A model generated the notes under the pieces. It was not told the origin of the DNA. It worked only from the letters and a program-made list of their open reading frames with translations, and did not search any database. From Spirosoma sp. 48-14 (lineage in GTDB: Bacteria; Bacteroidota; Bacteroidia; Cytophagales; Spirosomataceae), in the NCBI RefSeq assembly GCF_001898575.1, contig NZ_MKUD01000052.1, forward strand, positions 1 through 44,432: 44,432 nt of DNA, given 5' to 3'. Both the position numbers and the translations under genes were made by a program. Shown piece after piece: positions 41,060-44,432 of the stretch; positions within the stretch are counted from its first letter, which is position 1, and every line of letters begins with the position of its first letter.

Positions 41060-44000
41060 ATGACTAAACTACGCATATACTACCAAACCTGTTTTTTACT
41101 CCTTATCTGGGCACTGAATCCGGCCGACATCACATCGGTAAAGGCGGAAATAGTTGCCGATTCGATCCGGGTTACGGTTAGAGAAGGGACTAATATGGCC
41201 GCCGATCTGTCGCCCGATAAGAAAACAATCGTTATTGATTTACAGGGCACACTCTGGTTATTACCGGCAGTGGGGGGCACCGCCAAACCCATTACCGATG
41301 CCTTGGGCGATTGTCGGCAACCGAGTTGGTCACCTGATGGCACCCAGATTGCGTTTCATGCCTTTTGGGATGGCCGCTATCATATCTGGACAGTATCAAA
41401 GACCGGCGGAAAACCTCGTCAACTAACCAGCGGATTATCCGACGACCGCGAGCCGCACTGGTCGCCCGACGGCAAAGCAATTGTTTTTTCGTCGGATCGG
41501 AGCGGTAATTACGACATCTGGCAGCTAACCCTGGCCGATGGGAAACTCACCCAGCTTACGACCAATACGGCCAACGACTTCAACCCAGCTTTTGCTCCCG
41601 ATGGAAAACAGATTGCCTTTATCTCCGACCGGACCGATGCGCCCGGCGTGTACACACTAACGCCCGGACGCACAGAAAAACTAATTTCAGCCTCCAACGA
41701 CAAGCTGGCAAGCCCCTCCTGGCAACCCGATGGAGCAATGCTTTACTATAACCTGCTCAACAAATCACAGAGTGGCTTAGCAGCAGTCAGTTCACAGTCG
41801 GGTTCAGCAACGATCCTGACCGAAACGGCTGAAGATGTATTTCCCTTTCGATTAGCCTGGTTTTCGACCGAGGAATATCTATACACGGCTGATGGCCTCC
41901 TAAAACGGTGTAAAATCGGGAATAAAACGGCACAGACTATTCCATTTCAAGCTATTATCTCCCTACCTCGCAACACCTACAAACGAAAAACGTACGACTT
42001 CGATACAAAAGACCCGCAGCCGGTACTGGGTATCAAAGGGCCCGCGATTTCACCCGATGGGAAACAGATTGCCTTTGCCGCCCTGGGCGACATCTGGCTA
42101 CTCACCAAAGGCAATAAAAAGCCTAAACCATTGACCAGTGGCTCGTCTATGGAAGTAGACCCTGCCTGGTCGCCCGATGGGACCAAACTAACGTATGCAT
42201 CGGATCGAAACGGAACAATGGATATATGGATTCACGATCTGAAAACGGGGCAGGAAAAATGCCTCGTCGATATGGCCGAAGATCTTCACTTTCCAACCTG
42301 GTCGCCCGATGGCAGCAAAATCGCTTTCTACCAAAGTGACCCACGTAACGCCTGGGGGCGCAGTACACTGTATACGGCCGACGTTACCTACACGGCTGAT
42401 GTTAATACGCCCAAAACGCAGAAAGTTCACGAGTCGGTGTTTGTACCTAGTCAGGCAAGTTGGTCGCCCGATGGGAAAACGATTGCGGTCTCGGCCCTGC
42501 ATCCCTATTCGTCGCGGTATCGGGAAGGCGTCAGCGAAGTGCTGCTGATTTCATTCGATGGTAAAAATGATCGGTATGTATCGCCCGCACCCGGCCATAG
42601 CTTGGGGACGCGCAGCAAAAACGGCCCCGTTTGGTCGCCCGACGGCACACAGATGGCCTATATTCTGGATGGCTTACTCTGGGTGACGGCGGTTTCGCCC
42701 GATGGTGCGCCGGTTGGCCAACCGCGTCAATTAACAACGGAGCAGGCCGAGGCTCCAACCTGGACAGGCGATTCGAAACATCTGTTATTTCTGGCTACTG
42801 AGGTGTTGAAAGAAGTGTCGCTGGCTGACGGCCATATCGAAGCTATTCCAATGGAATTGACCTGGAAGCTGAATCAACCTACTGGTCAGACAGTCGTTCA
42901 CGCCGGGCGTCTGTTTGATGGTCGTTCCAATACGTATCGACAGAACGTAGACATCCTGATCGACGGGCATCGGATTAAAGCCATTCTTCCACATCAGGTG
43001 GGTCGTCCAGGAAAATTGATTGATGCCTCTGACAAAACAGTCATTCCCGGTTTATTCGAGATGCACACCCACCAGCACGCCATGACGGGCGAGCGTTTGG
43101 GGCGTTTATGGCTATCATATGGCATTACTTCGATTCGCGAACCCGGTGCCGACCCATATGACGCCCTCGAACGGAAAGAATCATGGGCCAGCGGGGCACG
43201 TATGGGACCAAGGCAATTTTTTACAGGTGGCCTGACCGATGGAACCCGGATTTATTACGGAGCCGCCACAAGCATCAATTCCGACGAGCAGCTTGACCGA
43301 GAACTAAATCGTGCCGTTCGACTCGGCTATGACTTAATCAAAACCTATGTTCGCATGCCCGATGCCATGCAGCAACGTATCACGACCTTCGCTCATGCAC
43401 ATGGACTGCCCGTATCGTCACATGAAATTTTCCCAGCGATGCGCTACGATGTCGACGCAGTTGAACACATTGGTGGAACCAGCCGACGTGGGTATTCGCC
43501 AAAGATTACGGCCATGAACCGGAGCTACCAAGATGTTATTGAGCTGTTGGCAAAATCAGGGATGAACATTACCCCTACCGCTTCGTTGCAGGGTGGTTTC
43601 TTCGTGATGAGTTCAAAAAATCCAGCGCTTAATGAGAACCTACAATACAAAACGTTCTTTAGCGAAGACTTTCGAAATTCGCTTCAGGCCGGAGCTGCCC
43701 AGATCACGAAAATCAATCCGGGTTATTTAACTAACTTCGGCAGCTTACAACAAGGTGTCAAGAAATTGATTGCAGCAGGCGCTCATGTCACGACAGGTAC
43801 TGATAGCCCCTTCGTTCCGTATGGCTTAAGCCTCCATACTGAGTTGCAATCCTTCGTTGATGCCGGACTCACCCCCTACGAAGCTTTACGATCTGCAACG
43901 CTCTGGGCGGCAGAAACGGTTGGGGTCAGTAAAGACCTGGGGTCAATAGAGCCTGGTAAGTTGGCCGATCTGGTCATTGTAAAGGGCGATCCACTCCAGA

Positions 44001-44083
44001 CGGTTCAGGATGCCCTCAATGTGGAGCAGGTAATTAAAAATGGCGAAATTTTTCCGATAAACCACCTGTTAAAACCCCATTGA
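41060..44083 (+). CDS. exported amidohydrolase with N-terminal TolB-type propeller
   Basis: A 1007-residue exported protein. After a signal peptide (YYQTCFLLLIWALNP), residues about 40-620 form a beta-propeller with many WSPDG(T/K)-type PD40 repeats. Residues about 635-1007 are an amidohydrolase domain. Metal ligands can be read as H669 and H671 (EMHTHQHAM), K761 (IKTYVRMPD), H788 (SSHEIFP), H803 (VEHIGG) and D915 (GTDSPF); SIEPGKLADLVIVKGDP closes the domain. The propeller may bind or gate a peptide-like substrate. The substrate is unknown. The ATG at 41060 is chosen for the signal peptide; the ORF could begin at 41009. The upstream 180 bp is AT-rich and shows no gene. Confidence 0.93.
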   Translation: MTKLRIYYQTCFLLLIWALNPADITSVKAEIVADSIRVTVREGTNMAADLSPDKKTIVIDLQGTLWLLPAVGGTAKPITDALGDCRQPSWSPDGTQIAFHAFWDGRYHIWTVSKTGGKPRQLTSGLSDDREPHWSPDGKAIVFSSDRSGNYDIWQLTLADGKLTQLTTNTANDFNPAFAPDGKQIAFISDRTDAPGVYTLTPGRTEKLISASNDKLASPSWQPDGAMLYYNLLNKSQSGLAAVSSQSGSATILTETAEDVFPFRLAWFSTEEYLYTADGLLKRCKIGNKTAQTIPFQAIISLPRNTYKRKTYDFDTKDPQPVLGIKGPAISPDGKQIAFAALGDIWLLTKGNKKPKPLTSGSSMEVDPAWSPDGTKLTYASDRNGTMDIWIHDLKTGQEKCLVDMAEDLHFPTWSPDGSKIAFYQSDPRNAWGRSTLYTADVTYTADVNTPKTQKVHESVFVPSQASWSPDGKTIAVSALHPYSSRYREGVSEVLLISFDGKNDRYVSPAPGHSLGTRSKNGPVWSPDGTQMAYILDGLLWVTAVSPDGAPVGQPRQLTTEQAEAPTWTGDSKHLLFLATEVLKEVSLADGHIEAIPMELTWKLNQPTGQTVVHAGRLFDGRSNTYRQNVDILIDGHRIKAILPHQVGRPGKLIDASDKTVIPGLFEMHTHQHAMTGERLGRLWLSYGITSIREPGADPYDALERKESWASGARMGPRQFFTGGLTDGTRIYYGAATSINSDEQLDRELNRAVRLGYDLIKTYVRMPDAMQQRITTFAHAHGLPVSSHEIFPAMRYDVDAVEHIGGTSRRGYSPKITAMNRSYQDVIELLAKSGMNITPTASLQGGFFVMSSKNPALNENLQYKTFFSEDFRNSLQAGAAQITKINPGYLTNFGSLQQGVKKLIAAGAHVTTGTDSPFVPYGLSLHTELQSFVDAGLTPYEALRSATLWAAETVGVSKDLGSIEPGKLADLVIVKGDPLQTVQDALNVEQVIKNGEIFPINHLLKPH

Positions 44084-44150
44084 TTGTCAGTTTATTGGCC
44101 CTGACCTGAGAAAAAACCGTACTATTTTTCAAATATTTCTCAGTATTTAC

Positions 44151-44182
44151 TTGCAAAACGGCGAAATAGCCTGTTATATTTG
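44151..44182 (+). promoter_or_regulatory. Bacteroidota-type promoter of tRNA-Val
   Basis: TTG (44151-44153) and TATATTTG (44175-44182) are separated by 21 bp, close to the sigma-A-type consensus of the phylum. The -7 box ends 24 bp before the tRNA. Confidence 0.8.
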
Positions 44183-44206
44183 CACTCCCAAACAACGGGA
44201 ACTAAA

Positions 44207-44281
44207 GGGAGTTTAGCTCAGCTGGTTCAGAGCATCTGCCTTACAAGCAGAGGGTCGGCGGTTCGAACCCGTCAACTCCCA
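44207..44281 (+). tRNA. tRNA-Val (anticodon TAC)
   Basis: A 75-nt cloverleaf: acceptor stem GGGAGTT/AACTCCC with discriminator A, D-arm TAGCTCAGCTGGTTCAGAGC, anticodon loop CTTACAA with anticodon TAC, and T-arm with GGTTCGAACCC. The base after the gene is C, so CCA is not fully encoded. A promoter and a terminator flank it closely, so it forms a single-gene unit. Confidence 0.97.
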
Positions 44282-44290
44282 CAAAAAAAG

Positions 44291-44328
44291 AAAAAACCTT
44301 CAAAACGATAAGTTTTGAAGGTTTTTTT
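44291..44328 (+). terminator. terminator of tRNA-Val
   Basis: A perfect 16-bp stem (44291-44306 with 44312-44327), a 5-nt loop and a T-run start 10 bp after the tRNA. Confidence 0.9.
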
Positions 44329-44360
44329 ACTTTACAGACTTACTTACATTAGCATATTGA

Positions 44361-44432
44361 GGATCAAGGCCAATACTTGTGGAGGGCGTTGTATTTTTCT
44401 AGGTTTGTGGCTTCACCCAAGTCTAGCTCATT
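44361..44432 (-). repeat. right copy of the 72-bp inverted repeat
   Basis: This is the exact reverse complement of 23-94. It begins 33 bp after the tRNA-Val terminator and runs to the end of the window, so its true extent is not visible. Together with the left copy it marks a repeated element that bounds the window. Confidence 0.75.

Noticed and set aside
41060..44083. TolB of the Tol-Pal system
   Set aside because: The PD40 repeats resemble TolB, but the C-terminal half is an amidohydrolase with a full metal site and no tol or pal genes are near.
1..44432. The window as a composite transposon bounded by inverted element copies
   Set aside because: The interior holds many single-copy housekeeping genes (rsmG, tgt, engB, pyk, priA, ubiE, porT) and two tRNA genes, which is not mobile cargo. 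Two independent insertions fit better.

Overview
The window looks like chromosomal DNA from a Cytophagales bacterium (phylum Bacteroidota), most likely Spirosoma or a close relative. The signs are a Type IX secretion gene (porT) directly behind ubiE, a DUF5606-type protein, Bacteroidota promoters with a TAnnTTTG -7 box (several with a TTG about 19-21 bp upstream), no obvious Shine-Dalgarno sequences, and many surface proteins with signal peptides. The assignment rests on gene content and motifs, not on a database search.

Layout. Positions 1-254 hold a repeat end and a tRNA-Asn on the minus strand. Positions 375-3978 hold a small PH-like protein, rsmG, a membrane GT2 glycosyltransferase and, divergently, tgt. 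Positions 4120-13758 are one tightly packed plus-strand surface-polysaccharide operon: chain-length regulator, CgeB-like transferase, Wzy-like polymerase, two GT4 transferases, WecB-type epimerase, heparinase-II/III-like protein and a further GT4. Positions 13845-15888 hold a secreted thioredoxin, engB and a DUF5606 protein. Positions 16044-19455 hold a two-gene minus-strand operon: a fusion of circularly permuted ATP-grasp with an alpha-E domain, overlapping a transglutaminase-like protease. This is the best candidate here for a poorly understood system. Next come pyk, a VapBC-like toxin-antitoxin pair and priA (19681-24413).

The second half is more accessory. It holds a 1247-residue SdrD-B/Ig-like surface protein, an astacin lipoprotein, a YpdA-like thiol-disulfide reductase, and a neighbourhood of DUF1080, sugar isomerase/epimerase and two Gfo/Idh/MocA proteins, mostly with export signals (30742-36496). 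That set fits oxidative (3-keto) glycoside cleavage in the periplasm. An orphan receiver-domain protein and a HicBA toxin-antitoxin pair sit within it. After two membrane proteins (one ABA4-like) and an M19 dipeptidase come ubiE, porT, a TolB-propeller/amidohydrolase fusion and tRNA-Val.

The two ends of the window are a perfect 72-bp inverted repeat (23-94 and 44361-44432). Each copy lies just beyond the terminator of a tRNA gene and in the same orientation relative to it. The window is probably a contig or segment bounded by two copies of one repeated (mobile) element. Most gene junctions between convergent genes carry strong hairpins that can end transcription from both sides.
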